DNA from: Proteromonas lacertae
Taxonomy: Eukaryota > Sar > Bigyra > Opalinata > Proteromonadidae
Length of the DNA stretch: 64,000 nt
Direction: 5' to 3'
Assembly (NCBI GenBank): GCA_002245135.1
Contig: NGBS01000334.1
Location: forward strand, 1 to 64,000
Shown here: positions 1-11,613 of the stretch, piece after piece
How the letters are laid out: each line of letters begins with the position of its first letter
How positions within the stretch are numbered: position 1 is the first letter of the stretch
Made by a program: the position numbers and the translations under genes
The notes under the pieces: generated by a model
What the model was told of the DNA's origin: nothing
The model's input: the letters and a program-made list of their open reading frames with translations, nothing else
The model's database searches: none

Positions 1-1543
1 TATCAATATTATATTATAAATAATATATATTATATACTGCATCAATTGGCAAGATTTTCTCATTATATGTATGAATTGTTAATTCTACTGTTTCTCCAGG
101 TTTGTAATAGTTTTTATCTCCTTTTATATCAATATTTATTGAATGACTTGGATTTACATATATCAATCTTTCAGCTAATGGGATTTCATCTTCAGTATAT
201 AATGTCACTCGAAATACTCCTCCTAAATTTACTTCATTTCGATTTAAACAGAAATTTATCTCACCCAATTGTTTCAAATATTACTTCTCGATAATCCATC
301 TCAATCTCTTTCAAATATAGTCCAATGAAGTATTTATCCTTTATTTTACTTCTTTCTACTTCTATTTCGATTGAATTATTGTTATAACTATTATGAGTTG
401 AATGAATTATTGCTCCTTCTGTTACTCTATATTATATATATATAATATTTATACTCTGGCAAATCTATCATGTTATTTTTACATTTTGGATGAATTACAT
501 GTAAAGCATATTCTATACCACTTTGAGGAATAAATGGAATTGATTTACCTCGACCTTCATGACATGTTTTGATTGGCATTATCTTTATATTATTCGTCTT
601 ATCTATTATTTCACCTTCAAAATCACCTGGATTTCCATTCTTTAATAAACATTCATAATATATCACATTATGAACATTACTGATTAACAGGAACTACTTT
701 CTACATATACTTTTATATTTAATTCATTTTCATTATTCACGATTGGAATTGTTTTAGATGAACTTCCTATCATATCATTATAAAAGATCTTCACTGTTAA
801 TGAAATGTTATTCTCTCTTTTATCTTCTCAGGTAATTGTAATTCAAAGAGTAAACCTTCCAATATTTTACTTTTTCCACTTATTATTACATCATCGATTT
901 GACAACTTATTTCACAACTTTCTACTAATATTTCTCCACTTCCTCTTTCCACAGTTGAAATAATTCCACTCACTAAATCATTCACATTATAACCTTCTTT
1001 ATCAAATTTTATATCAAGTGTGAAATGAGGATCAACATAGTTTTGAATGTTGATTTTTCGACTTTTACATGGATAATTTTCACATTTTATTGTATATTCA
1101 CCTCCACTTTGATTTTCTGGAATATCCCATTTATACATGAAAGTACCTTCTGTCAATGATACTTCACTCTTTAATTCAAATCCACTTTCTGATGATATTA
1201 TCACTGTATCAGTGGTACAATCATCAACAAAGGTAATTCTTTTAACTATCTCACTTCTTCGTTTTATAATTTTATTATTTTCAGGTAATGTAGTTAATGT
1301 ATGAGTAGCATGATCTGTTACATAACCCATTACATAAACAGTTTCTTTTGGTTTATAAAATTGTTTATCAGTAGTGATATGGATGTTCCAATGTCCATTC
1401 TGATAGATCAGCATCTGGTATAATTGTTTTAGATTTATGAGGTGAAGTTGGAAGAGGTGGCAATGTGTTCCTACCAGTGAAATATCCTGGGTTTTAGTTT
1501 CCTTAAATGCTTGAACTGTATAAAATGGATTTATCATCTTCAA
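1..1543 (-). pseudogene. alpha-2-macroglobulin-like protein, N-terminal part, frameshifted and cut by window edge
   Basis: Macroglobulin-type beta-sandwich segments are readable on the minus strand. Segments with YKPKETVYV (about 1340-1360) and YYKPGETVEL (about 90-110) are MG-type domains; DFEGEI...HEGRG (about 540-620) and GGVFRVTLY...AERLIYVNPS (about 150-215) are hallmarks of bacterial-type alpha-2-macroglobulins, which trap proteases through a bait region and, usually, a thioester. The thioester half would lie beyond the left edge. The reading frame must change near 815, 695 and 275 to keep the family similarity; one ordinary intron (GTAT...ATAG) lies at about 426-453. No clear signal peptide was found at the apparent start. 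Either this is a pseudogene or the sequence has three 1-nt errors here. Family assignment is fairly secure; integrity is not. Confidence 0.62.
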
Positions 1544-1742
1544 GAAAAAGTTGAAAATATAGTCGTTTCAAAACGACAAAAATAAAATAAAATTTAAATT
1601 TAAACGAAATTATTAGTCAACTATGAATACACTATTAACTTTATTAATATAGCAACTATTTTCATCTGAATTATTGCATTCTGCCTTTAGAGAAGGGAAT
1701 GGATGGATGATCGTTAAAGAATATTATAGATAAATTGAATAC

Positions 1743-4700
1743 TTATAAAAAAGATATACATCCAACATTTAATGGAATAACTGATATTTTATACTCATAC
1801 ACATTGTCTTTAAAATCATCACATTTTACTAACTTCCTTACAAATCCTTTAACAAGCCAATCGTTTGTTGCTGCTGTAGAAGCTGATGAAGATGTTGTAT
1901 TGAAATCTAGTTGCATATAATCATTATTTGAACTATCTCCATTTCTTTCAACTATAAGAAGAAAATAGATATATGATATATAGAATACTTTTAATATAAA
2001 CATCATAGCTTTTATTTATTTTCATTTTTATATCTGTAGAAACTGTTATTATGTATTATAAATCACTGTATGACTTTAGATTAATATCGTCACTCCATTT
2101 GAACTAAAAATCAATATAAATATGGATATTATACAATTATTTCCTTTGAATTGTGAAGTGAATAATCAGTAATGATCGAATAATTATAATTCTTACTAAC
2201 AACTCTTCAGGAATAATAAACAAATCATAAATAACATTATTCAATTTGATTGGATAATTTGCACTATTTTCAGATTCTATAATATCATTTGATGTTGTGT
2301 GTTTTAATGATAATTTATTGATGTATAATGTCATGTCAGATATGTTGCTCATAATTGTCTAATTAATAATAAACAATTATAAATGTATGAATATATACCT
2401 GTAAATACAATTTCTTATTAAACCAATGAAATGAAGTGTTAAATTCAAATGGTTTTGTACATTTTAATGAATAAAGAATATCAATAATTGAAGGAGATTC
2501 TATTTCTTTACTAATTTTATCATTATTATCACCACTGTTCTTGTTATAAATAAATGTAAATGTTAAATCTGAATTTTCATTTTGTAGTAATAGAAAGTGG
2601 TAAATAAAAGAATACAACACCAGTGGGAAGTACATAATCATCATTATTATATAATATGGTATTATTATAACCAAGATTTGTGGAGGAAAACAATTTGCCT
2701 TTTAAATTGGGAGTATAATAATGTAAAAATTCATTATTATTATTATTATCTATATAATAAGAAGATATTGGTGTTGATCGAATGAGTGTAATATCATTGG
2801 ATTGTCTGATTTTTATTTTGGCATCTTGAATTGGTGAATTGATATTTAACTATATAATAAAAGAGATAATATACAATTACTAAGAGATTTACTATCTCTC
2901 CTATAGAATAAAATGGAGGTGATAATATTTTAAAATCAACTTCTAGGACTGATTTAGTTACTGTCAATGTAGATTCACATTGAATAGATGATGTTATAAA
3001 GATTATATTATTGAAATATATCAAGTAATAAAGTGGTTTATATTTATTGGATTTTGATGGAATTGTAGTTGAATGAAATGTGGTGTTATCTGTTGATGTA
3101 AATATGATTATTTCATTGTTCTATCAAAATATATGTAAGTTATAAATATACAAATATATCAGATTGTTCAAATACTTCAGTTTTTGACATTTTTGATTCA
3201 ATATATTCAAATTGCTTATCTGTTCCATAAACTATTTCATATTTTGTTATAAATGATGAATCTAAAGGAGACACAAATTGAATATTTGGAGTAATATCTA
3301 AAGAATCAGTTGATTGAATTGAATAAGATTTTACTATTAAAAAAATACAATGATATGTATATACATTTTATTGGAATTTTGATTAAATTATTTATATAAC
3401 AATTATATTGTTTAGTGATAATATCTGACTTTGTATTTGGATATATTTCACTTAATAACTTTGGTATTTTATCAACAAAGTGAATATAATACTTATAATA
3501 CGATTGTAATAACAATAACTGGTGAATAATCAAAGATTCAACGTTATTATTGATAAAATATATCTTTATCAATACTTCTAATAAATAATTATAAAATGTA
3601 TAATCCAAATTCATATAACTCATTTTCATTTCATTTAATAATGGAATGGCTAATTCTGATTGGTTATTTATAAGATAATAGGAGGCTAAATAACTATTCA
3701 ACGTATCTATAACATATGTTAATTTAATGGATTTTGTAAAGTCTAAAAGTGTAGTTAGAATGGAAATATAGTCTTTCAATTCAGGAATATAGGAAGGTAA
3801 ATAAAGATCAGTATTGTCTTCAAAAACTTTGCAATTATTTTCATTATTATAATTGAATAAATCCATATAGATTGAAGGTAAATGAAAGTTATATTTATAT
3901 TTCCATATATCACTTAACAAATCGATTAATCCACTAATAATTTGATAAACTGTATTCTATTTAATAATAATTATTTATATGTAAATACAATATTATCAAT
4001 ATGTTTACATTGATTTATAAAATACAATAAAGTCTGTTGAATTATATTATAACTATATATTAAATAATAATAACGATTGGAATCTGTTTGAAAATCCTAT
4101 TTGAATAATAATAATAATATATATACAGTTGTAGTATAAAATAATTGAAAAGAAATTAACATTTTCAATATATTCTGAGAAATCATTTCATTGGATACTT
4201 TCAATTCATAATACAATTGGAATTTACAATAATATAATGACAGTAATAATGATAATATATCAACTTTTGATTTATCAATAATAGTATAATTCAATTGTAT
4301 TATACTACTGATTGTAGTATTCTCATTTGGAAGTGTTACTGGTAAAGGATAAGTTTTTTGATTCTGTAAAATCAAATCAAATAAATCAGTATAAATAGAA
4401 AGTGGTAAAGCAAAAATACCATAGTTTTTATATAAAGAACAGAGTTTAAATCCACTTAACAATGTATCAATCAATAGTTCTTGAACGTAATCAGATTTCA
4501 CACCTTTTTCATTATACTTTTTTAAATGCTCTCTTATACAAAACAATATATCTTTTAATTCTTTTCTTCCATTTCGATATCTCTTTGGAATATTATCGTA
4601 ATAATACTTAAATATCAATTTCATATTTTCAAAGACTTTCACTAAATCACTATAATCATCAGGAATAGAAAATCCACTATTGGAAATTTGAGGTAAAAAT

Positions 4701-6086
4701 TGATTCAAAAATTCAAACAATTTATTCATTCTTCCACTACTTTTCATAGTAGAAAATGAATCAACTTTATGCAATTTTAATTCTTTACTAGTTGTTTCAT
4801 CTAATATTAAATCAGGTGGAAGTTTACTTTCTTCAGCTATTTCATTCAATAATTCACATTGACGATAAAATTCTGATAATACTATATTACTTACTTCACT
4901 AAGGTTTTTATTACTTTTACTATCAGTAGATGATTTACTGGTTGGTGTAAAAACTTCTTCGTTATTTTTATTATCACTGTTTTCATTTAAGAATGAAATT
5001 GGCGAAGATTGGCTTTGACTGATAGATTTAGAAATTGCTTTACTACTTACTGATACTTGTCTATTATTATTATTAATAATAGTAGTAGTATTTAATGGAG
5101 AAGACACTGTATTTGGAGATGATGTTGATGTAGGTAATGAAGTTGGAGTTGAGATGATCTGATCAATATTATAAGAATGTAATATTTCATTCAATTCACT
5201 TGATATTGTTAAAATAAACAATATATTGCCAGGTATATTACGATTTAATAGTATTGGCGATGAATGATAGGAGGGTGATGGTTGGATTGGTGAAGTACTG
5301 GTTATTAATTCAGATGACAAATTTGAATCTCGTAATGGTGATAAAACTGGCGTTAAATGAATTGATAAATCATCAATATTATGATACTTATACAAACATT
5401 GCAAATATTCTGATTTATGTATATTAATTCGAGTATTTAGTGAATCAAAGCATAATTTTAATATTTTGTCATTTATAGTACTCCATTTATCATAATCAGG
5501 TTTTGTAACGTTTGGATAAAATATTTGACATTCTATCCCTTCTAGATTGAATTCATTTCCTAATCTATTATATATTTTACTTTCTTCCTTAGTAAATTTG
5601 TCTGTTAATTTATTCAAAGCATTTGATTGGGGTTGCAGTGAAAAGGGTACAAAAATTATTAAAAGAGTCATATTCAATTCCATACAATTCTCGTACATAT
5701 AATGAAAACCTTCGGCAAGAGTAGAGGTATAATCATTGAAACTATTACATTTGAAAATTATTATTTTAATTATTGGTCTTTCAACTAGATTTAATTCTTT
5801 CTCTTTTTCATAATCTGAAGTAGTATATTCATATTGTACTTTAGGAAATACATGATTCTTATCATCTCTATTAAAGAATATACGATATTTCATACTCTAA
5901 AGGGAATTCTATTTCTTCGTTTGGTATTACATCAAGGCCCGATTCAATTAATGACCACAAGTTGTGTGGATCATAAATAGATATTTTAAACGGATAAGTT
6001 TCCACTTTCTTTAATTCGAAATTTCTATCATAACGAAGCACTTTCTTCAACGGTTCCCATGGTTCATTCTCTTCACAATTGGACAT
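1743..6086 (-). CDS. TRAPPC10/Trs130-like TRAPP II subunit
   Basis: This is a multi-exon gene. The first exon (6086-5884) has the short N-terminal pattern around YDPHNLWSLI seen in Trs130/TRAPPC10 proteins. The long second exon (down to about 4100) is an alpha-helical region with a Ser/Thr/Asn-rich insertion. The exon near 3306-3920 has the LASYYLINNQSELAIPLLNEM helical-repeat signature of the family's middle domain, and the last exon ends in the beta-strand signature VIPLNVG. TRAPPC10 is a TRAPP II subunit acting in Golgi/endosome traffic as a Rab exchange factor. The first intron would be only 16 nt (5868-5883). Exon joins between 1743 and 3300 are not all resolved, and the gene may extend to a stop at 1613. 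Assignment rests on motif memory, so it is moderate. Confidence 0.55.
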
Positions 6087-6140
6087 TTTTGTTGGTAATA
6101 TCTTTTTCTAAGAAGCTGAATGAAAAAAAGATTCTGAATA

Positions 6141-6158
6141 GCTTGATTATAATCAAGC
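6141..6158. promoter_or_regulatory. perfect 18-bp palindrome upstream of the TRAPPC10-like gene
   Basis: GCTTGATTATAATCAAGC is a perfect palindrome 55 bp upstream of the ATG at 6086. Related palindromes with TTGA/TCAA half-sites occur at 11257-11279 and 14277-14298, all in intergenic DNA. It could be a site for a dimeric transcription factor; function is inferred only. Confidence 0.35.
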
Positions 6159-6379
6159 CGACAATCTATTTTTCTTTTAACTTCGATAATATAATAACTA
6201 AAGTGGTTTGATTATAATAATATTGATTAGTATGAAATTATAAATTAATTGTATTATAGTTTATGAATTTTCCTTGTTGAATTAAAAAAGAACAATATAA
6301 CAAAGTATATAACTTATACATAGACAATAATTTAATTACTTATTTACATACGTAATTATGCATTGAATTTACAATTTAT

Positions 6380-7935
6380 TTAAGCTACAGTTGCTAATTG
6401 AGGTACTGTTTCTTCTTTTACAGCTATTGGAGCTGTTGGTAATTCAACTGTAACTGTTGCAGGTTGGCCTTCCTTCTTTAAAGGAGCAGCTTCTACTGGA
6501 ACTGAATTACTTACTTCAGTTTCTTTAACTGTGGTTGTACTACTTTCTGGTAAGAAGAAGAAACAATAAACAGCTGCAAAAGCACAAATTGCCATAAATA
6601 TGAAGAATACTACTTTTGAACCAACTGCTTTTTCTAAGATTGGGAATGTAAATGATATTACAATGTTGGCAAGGTTGTTAACTGTTACAGATACACTTAA
6701 ACCACTACTACGAATGGAAGATGGGAAAGCTTCGCTTGCTACAACCCAAAATAATGGACCTGGTCCCCATTCAAACATGAATAAGAATATGATAATTCCA
6801 ATAATTGATAAAGCTGTTACATTTGTTACAAAACTAATTGCCATCACCAAATTACCAATAGCTAATCCAAAATAAGTACCAATCATCAAAGTTCTCCTTT
6901 TGAATCTGTCAAGGAATGGCATAGCTAAAGCTGTACTAACAAAGTTCCATAAACCAACTACACAAGCTGTTGCAATATAAGGATCACTGATTCCAGCTTT
7001 ATCTAATATTGTATTACTGTAAAACATAATGGCATTAATTCCACATAATTGAGCACAAGCACCAAAGATTACAGCAAATGAATACCATTTTATTTTACCA
7101 GCTGTATCTACTTTTTCATCATCTTTCTTCACTGATACATTTGTTTGATTTACTCTCAGTTTTTTACCATTCTTTTTCTCTTTCTGTAAGTTTAACCATA
7201 CTTCGCTTTCTTTAGTAAAAATTAAGCAAACTAATAACAAGATACCAGCAATTGCACCAATAGCATATTGAATGGACCATTGCCATTTTTCAAATGGTTT
7301 ATATTCATCATAATCATCTTTACCAAAACCTAAATTGATGAAGTAACCAAAGGCCATGCTTAAGGTTACTACTAGCTGCATTAAACTTCCGATTCTTCCT
7401 CGATATTTTGCATCGACCGTCTCTGTGACATACATAGGACCTACACAAGTGCAAAGTCCTACAGCAAATCCAAGAATTATTCTCATTACAAACACTGCCC
7501 AATAGTTCTCGATGATTGCTAAAATTATTGGTATTATTGTCAAAATAACACCACCTAAACCTAAACTCTTACGACGACCAATCTTATCAGCAATCCATAT
7601 ACCTATTGTACTACCAGCAACCATACCGAATAATAATGCTGAAGTGTATAGCCCCTATCATTTTATAAATATATATAGTATATACATAGTACACAGATAA
7701 TAAATTTTCATCCTCTAAATTATCAAAGTAGGTGTACTTGATAATCTGAACTTTCAAACCACTGACAATGGCACTATTATATCCTAATGCTAGACCACAT
7801 AGTGAGTTAACGAGACCTATTTATATGAATATATATTCATTAATTAGATTGTGAGAATTATAAATTAAAGAAATAGATATAATAAACAGGGGTATTTGAT
7901 AGATGTATACCTGGAATTAATAAATCAGATAACAT
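6380..7935 (-). CDS. MFS sugar (hexose) transporter, paralog 1
   Basis: This is a 12-transmembrane major facilitator of the sugar-porter family, which moves hexoses across the plasma membrane. Signatures seen are GRRKSL after TM2, RIILGFAVGL, the PMYVTE motif before the TM6 loop with RGRIGSL, LDRFKRR after TM8 and PESS after TM12, plus QLCGINAIMFYSNTIL in TM7. Exon 1 (ATG at 7935) encodes nine codons. Two introns (about 7822-7911 and 7657-7687) precede the long last exon. The C-terminal tail is Thr/Val/Pro-rich and cytosolic. It is a close paralog of the gene at 14617-16199, with the same exon structure, and most divergence is in the middle loop and tail. A GAATCG-type motif lies 47-65 bp upstream of the start. 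Confidence 0.9.
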
Positions 7936-8305
7936 AATTAACCAAATATTCTAAATTGTTAAGAAATTTGGAAATGAAGAAACAATATCGATTCACAAAA
8001 TTGAAAACGTTTCAAATCTATCCAATAGATTTATTTTATAAAATACAAAATGATTAACAAATATATATGCTTAAATTATTACTGTGAGAAATATTTGCGT
8101 AGTAAAAGTGAGATAAATCAACAAAGTTGTGATTTATTAATTTTAAGTCAATCCTTTATAATTGTGTATATAGAAAAAGACTAAAAGAATAATATATACA
8201 AAACTATCAAAATAGCAGATTAATAGAATTTTTAAGAAATTAATAACATTTGTATAAGAAATAACTAACACCACTAAATTGGAAAGTTTGACTTTAATTT
8301 AAACG
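7936..8305. other. intergenic region, promoter side of transporter 1
   Basis: No coding potential was recognised in this AT-rich stretch. It contains the shared GAATCG motif (7982-8000) that also lies upstream of the other transporter and of the GH3 glucosidase. Confidence 0.5.
7982..8000 (-). promoter_or_regulatory. shared sugar-gene motif (TGAATCGATATTG)
   Basis: Read on the minus strand, TTTTGTGAATCGATATTGT lies about 50 bp upstream of the transporter start at 7935. Near-identical motifs (TTTTGAATCGGTATTTGT) precede the GH3 gene (11532-11549) and transporter 2 (14547-14564) at similar distances. Likely a common activator site; the role is inferred. Confidence 0.45.
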
Positions 8306-8728
8306 TTAATACTCATTTTTAATATTTTTTACGCTATTTTTCTTCTGTTGGTAAATCAGGTTTTTCACAGTAGTATTATCAGCTCTTTCTTTTTCTTTCT
8401 TCAATCCATCAGCTGATATATCATTAGCTGATTTTTGGATTGTCTTTTTCTTGGATGTTAACCTAACCAGTTTTTCATCATTATTACCTTCAAATACTGG
8501 AAAACGATTTGAACCACAATCATCATGACTATTTGATTTAGGATTTATTTTAGATTCATTTTCTATTACAAGCTTATTTGTATCAAGATTGGACCACGAA
8601 ACTAAATTCACCTTTGATGTCTTAAATATTCCACAGCAGCTAAAGGTAGTACCTAAATCTATTCCAATTCTTTCTTTGTTAGTCATAAAAAGAAGAAAAG
8701 AAAAATCAAAAAGAAAGTGAGCTTTCAT
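8306..8728 (-). pseudogene. truncated HSP70-like N-terminal fragment
   Basis: The start carries the diagnostic HSP70 phosphate-loop motif RIGIDLGTTFSCCGIF (residues about 19-34, after MTNKE). The following 105 residues are Lys/Ser/Asn-rich and do not resemble the remaining ATPase domain or a substrate-binding domain. A functional HSP70 is over 600 residues, so this 140-codon ORF cannot be a chaperone. It begins only 3 bp after the stop of the kinase-like relic on the same strand. It is most likely a duplicated, decaying gene end; a small expressed novel protein cannot be excluded. Confidence 0.5.
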
Positions 8729-8731
8729 TTA

Positions 8732-9030
8732 TTAAAACTGGATGGCAAGAGATTCAGTATAACCATTTTCATTCAGTTTACCAACTTTTATATCATCATT
8801 CATTTTACATCTCATTATATTATTCATTGTTTTAAATACATCATTTTCTTTCTTATTCAACATCTCATATAATATACAGCAAAACAATAAAACATTACAC
8901 TCTTATCATTATACTCTCTTCCACTCATTTCTTCTGGACTTCTGTAACATATTTCATCTATTACTATTTCTTCTCATCTTCTTATTTGATTCAAACATAA
9001 ATCAACCAATTTCACTTCATTATTTTCATA
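8732..9030 (-). pseudogene. protein-kinase-like relic
   Basis: On the minus strand, broken frames give the order EVKLVDLCL (DFG-region-like), then CYRSPEEMSGREYNDKSVMF (the APE / subdomain VIII-IX region, with YRSPE and the D-x-W/F position), then EMLNKKENDV and a stop at 8732. The pieces are separated by stops and a frame change near 8868, so the kinase is dead. Degraded material may continue to about 9200, where an HRD-like region would be expected but is not convincing. It is directly upstream of the HSP70 fragment, suggesting both belong to one duplicated, decaying block. Confidence 0.4.
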
Positions 9031-9446
9031 TATTACACTCACATAACATCATTAATATATTACTCAAATATCACTTCAACTCAAATATTTTCTAAATGAC
9101 ATTCGTTATATTATCTTCTACATATTATCATATTTTAAATTCTTTTAATTCTATTTCAACGTTTCAGAAAAGACGCTTATAAAAGCATATACTGCAATCA
9201 AACAAGATAATCCATTTCTAATACCAACTGAAACACAAGTTGTTGTTTGAATATATATATCCTCTAAAAAGATTAGAATTAAAAAGATTTATAATATATA
9301 TTACATGCATGAATATTTATGATTTTTAAAAAACAATATATTTAGCAAATAATGAATTTTTAAGAGTTTTAAAATCAAAAAAAGTTTGACGAGTTTGTCA
9401 TGTTGCTTGGGAAGGCTTGAGTATATTTTTTAAAAATTTTAATAAT

Positions 9447-11029
9447 ATGGCAGAAGTTAGCACAGAATACTATCATTATCCAAGAACATTTAGTCAATAT
9501 ATTAGATTGATAGTCATTATAGTATTATTGAAACAATCTAGTATCTAATAGTTTCTGAGTTTAATACTTTTAATATATGGTATAGAAATGCTAAATAAAT
9601 CTTCATCTATGGGTATAATTAGAATAATTCTTTTTTCATTAGGTTTTAATGTAATCGGTAAATGGTTAGGAATTTATTCCATAATATGTTTTTGTTGTGT
9701 TATAATATCTACCTTAATATATATTTATTTTACAGAATATATTGTAATACATTTTTATAACACAAAAGATTTATTATTGTGTATTCCTTCATTATTTATA
9801 TCAATAACATGTCTAATATTTATTTTAACATCTTATTATTCTATATCTTATGAAAAAATCGAAGAAACAATTAAAAAATGTTGTAAGAATGATACAAGTA
9901 TTAATTTTAGTCAATGTGATTTTATGGAGAAATATGGATGTGAGCCTTATTGTGGTAATATAACACATAGACAATTTGATGGTATTGTAATTAGATGGAT
10001 GTTAATATTTGTTTCTGTAATGTGTATATATGTAATTGCATCAGTATATATATTCATTATTATCATTGTTATTAATATTATTATAAATATCTATAAAAAA
10101 TATAGGGAGAATATTGTCATTACACTTCTAAATTGATTGAAAATGAAGGAAAAATTCCAGAAGAAATGATAAGAAGAAAGAAAATTGAGAAACTAGAGAG
10201 AGACATGAAAAATAATACCACTCCAGAGAAATATATTAAAAAGAGATTGAATGAATATTCGAATATAAATGAATGGAGTTGTTTTACTGAAAGAACAACT
10301 TCATTATCTGTTTATAATAAAAGATTAATTATAACAACAATAATATTAAGTGTATGATTATTGAAATATATGTATAGATAATATCCTGTATCTCAGTTGG
10401 ATTAAGTTTATATGAATTAATATTTACATATAAATTTGGTTTTAATCTAATTTCAAAAGATATATATATATGTAAACTAATCTTATCATCGTTTGTATTA
10501 ATCTATTCAGTCAACTATAAAAGAATATGTATAAAATGTAATGAAAATAGAAACAAAGGTTATGACAATTTAAAGAATCTGATTTTATTGATTTATTTAG
10601 CTGTAGGTATGTGTATATTTGGTTATAATTATATGAATAATTCCAAATATAATTATATGTCAAATTATTCTGAAACCTATGAAAAATGTTGTATAAATCA
10701 TGTTTCATCCAGCAAAGTATCTATCTATAATATAATATAATATAATTATATGTAATTAAAAATAGTGTGATATCTTACCAGAAAACAGTTGTAAAAGTTT
10801 TGGTTATTATGTAAATGTTCTTAGACAAAAGGATAAATTATTCTTAAATAATACAAATGATTTAAGTATTATTTTGGTTGGTATATATTGTGGAGTTATT
10901 ATATTGAAAATTGTATATATGACCAGAGAAGAAGCAAGAGAAGAAAAAATGGAATTTGAGAATTTCTTGGTAGAGCTTGGATATAGTAATATTTTAAATC
11001 AATACAATTTACTTTATCACCACCAGTAA
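9447..11029 (+). CDS. tandem tetraspanin-like membrane protein (8 TM)
   Basis: Five exons can be joined in phase, with introns at about 9540-9584, 10066-10103, 10330-10373 and 10711-10759. The product has two homologous halves, each with four hydrophobic segments and, between the third and fourth, an extracellular loop with a CC...C...C pattern (KKCCKND...QCDF...YGCEPYC and EKCCINH...CDILPENSC). That layout (small loop, CC-containing large loop, 4 TM) is typical of tetraspanins, which organise membrane microdomains. The usual glycine of the CCG motif is missing and overall similarity is weak, so it may be a different four-helix family. Two 4-TM units in one chain would be unusual. It sits between relics and the GH3 gene with no evident functional link. 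Confidence 0.45.
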
Positions 11030-11256
11030 TTTAATTGAAATGAATAAATCAATAGAAATAATCTTTATACTATTTATATTTTATTGTTTTGCAGTATAAT
11101 ATTATTATCTATCGAAAAAGAAATATGATTATTAATTACTATTTAAATCATGAAATAACACATACGATCAGTAGAAGGTATAGTTGTGTTCTTCCAAATT
11201 AACATAGGATGAATAGCTCATACTATGTAGATATCCAATAGAAAATTTATTTCAAA

Positions 11257-11279
11257 AAGCTTGACTATGTCAAACTTTC
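11257..11279. promoter_or_regulatory. imperfect palindrome with TTGAC/GTCAA half-sites
   Basis: AAAGCTTGAC, a 3-nt spacer and GTCAAACTTT pair at 9 of 10 positions. It resembles the palindromes at 6141 and 14277. A protein-binding site is possible; there is no direct evidence. Confidence 0.25.
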
Positions 11280-11531
11280 AATTTTCTTTTTTATTTAATT
11301 TTATTCGATCAAGCCAAATAAATGTGTTTATAATGGTTTTGCACTAATATATACGCTGCAAAACATTAATTGTAGGTTATAAAACATAGATTTTATTCAC
11401 ATATACTTCCTTTGATACTGTTACAGATTATTTTACTAATAACAACAATGTTACTTTAAAAAGCATAGATGATGGGAGGAAGAGAATGTCGATTCATTAT
11501 ATGAAACGAATATATTTTAGAAAACAAAATC

Positions 11532-11549
11532 TTTTGAATCGGTATTTGT
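11532..11549 (+). promoter_or_regulatory. shared sugar-gene motif (TTTTGAATCGGTATTTGT)
   Basis: An 18-bp motif about 65 bp upstream of the GH3 ATG, identical over 18 bases to the one upstream of transporter 2 at 14547-14564. In both promoters a TGTCGATTCATT half-site lies further upstream in inverted orientation. Confidence 0.5.
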
Positions 11550-11613
11550 ATTTTTTATATTTTTCATAGGCAAATTCAAGTAATTATTCAATAATTTCTT
11601 TATTTTCAAGTAC

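Larger units (their letters stand above)
11030..11613. other. intergenic region upstream of GH3 gene
   Basis: AT-rich and without coding potential. It holds an imperfect palindrome (11257-11279), a CGATTC half-site (near 11489) and the GAATCGGTATTTG motif (11532-11549) before the GH3 start. Confidence 0.5.

Noticed and set aside
1613-1743. Extra last exon for the TRAPPC10-like gene (IHPFPSL...)
   Set aside because: The reading is protein-like but no AG acceptor in the right phase could be found, so the stop at 1743 was preferred.
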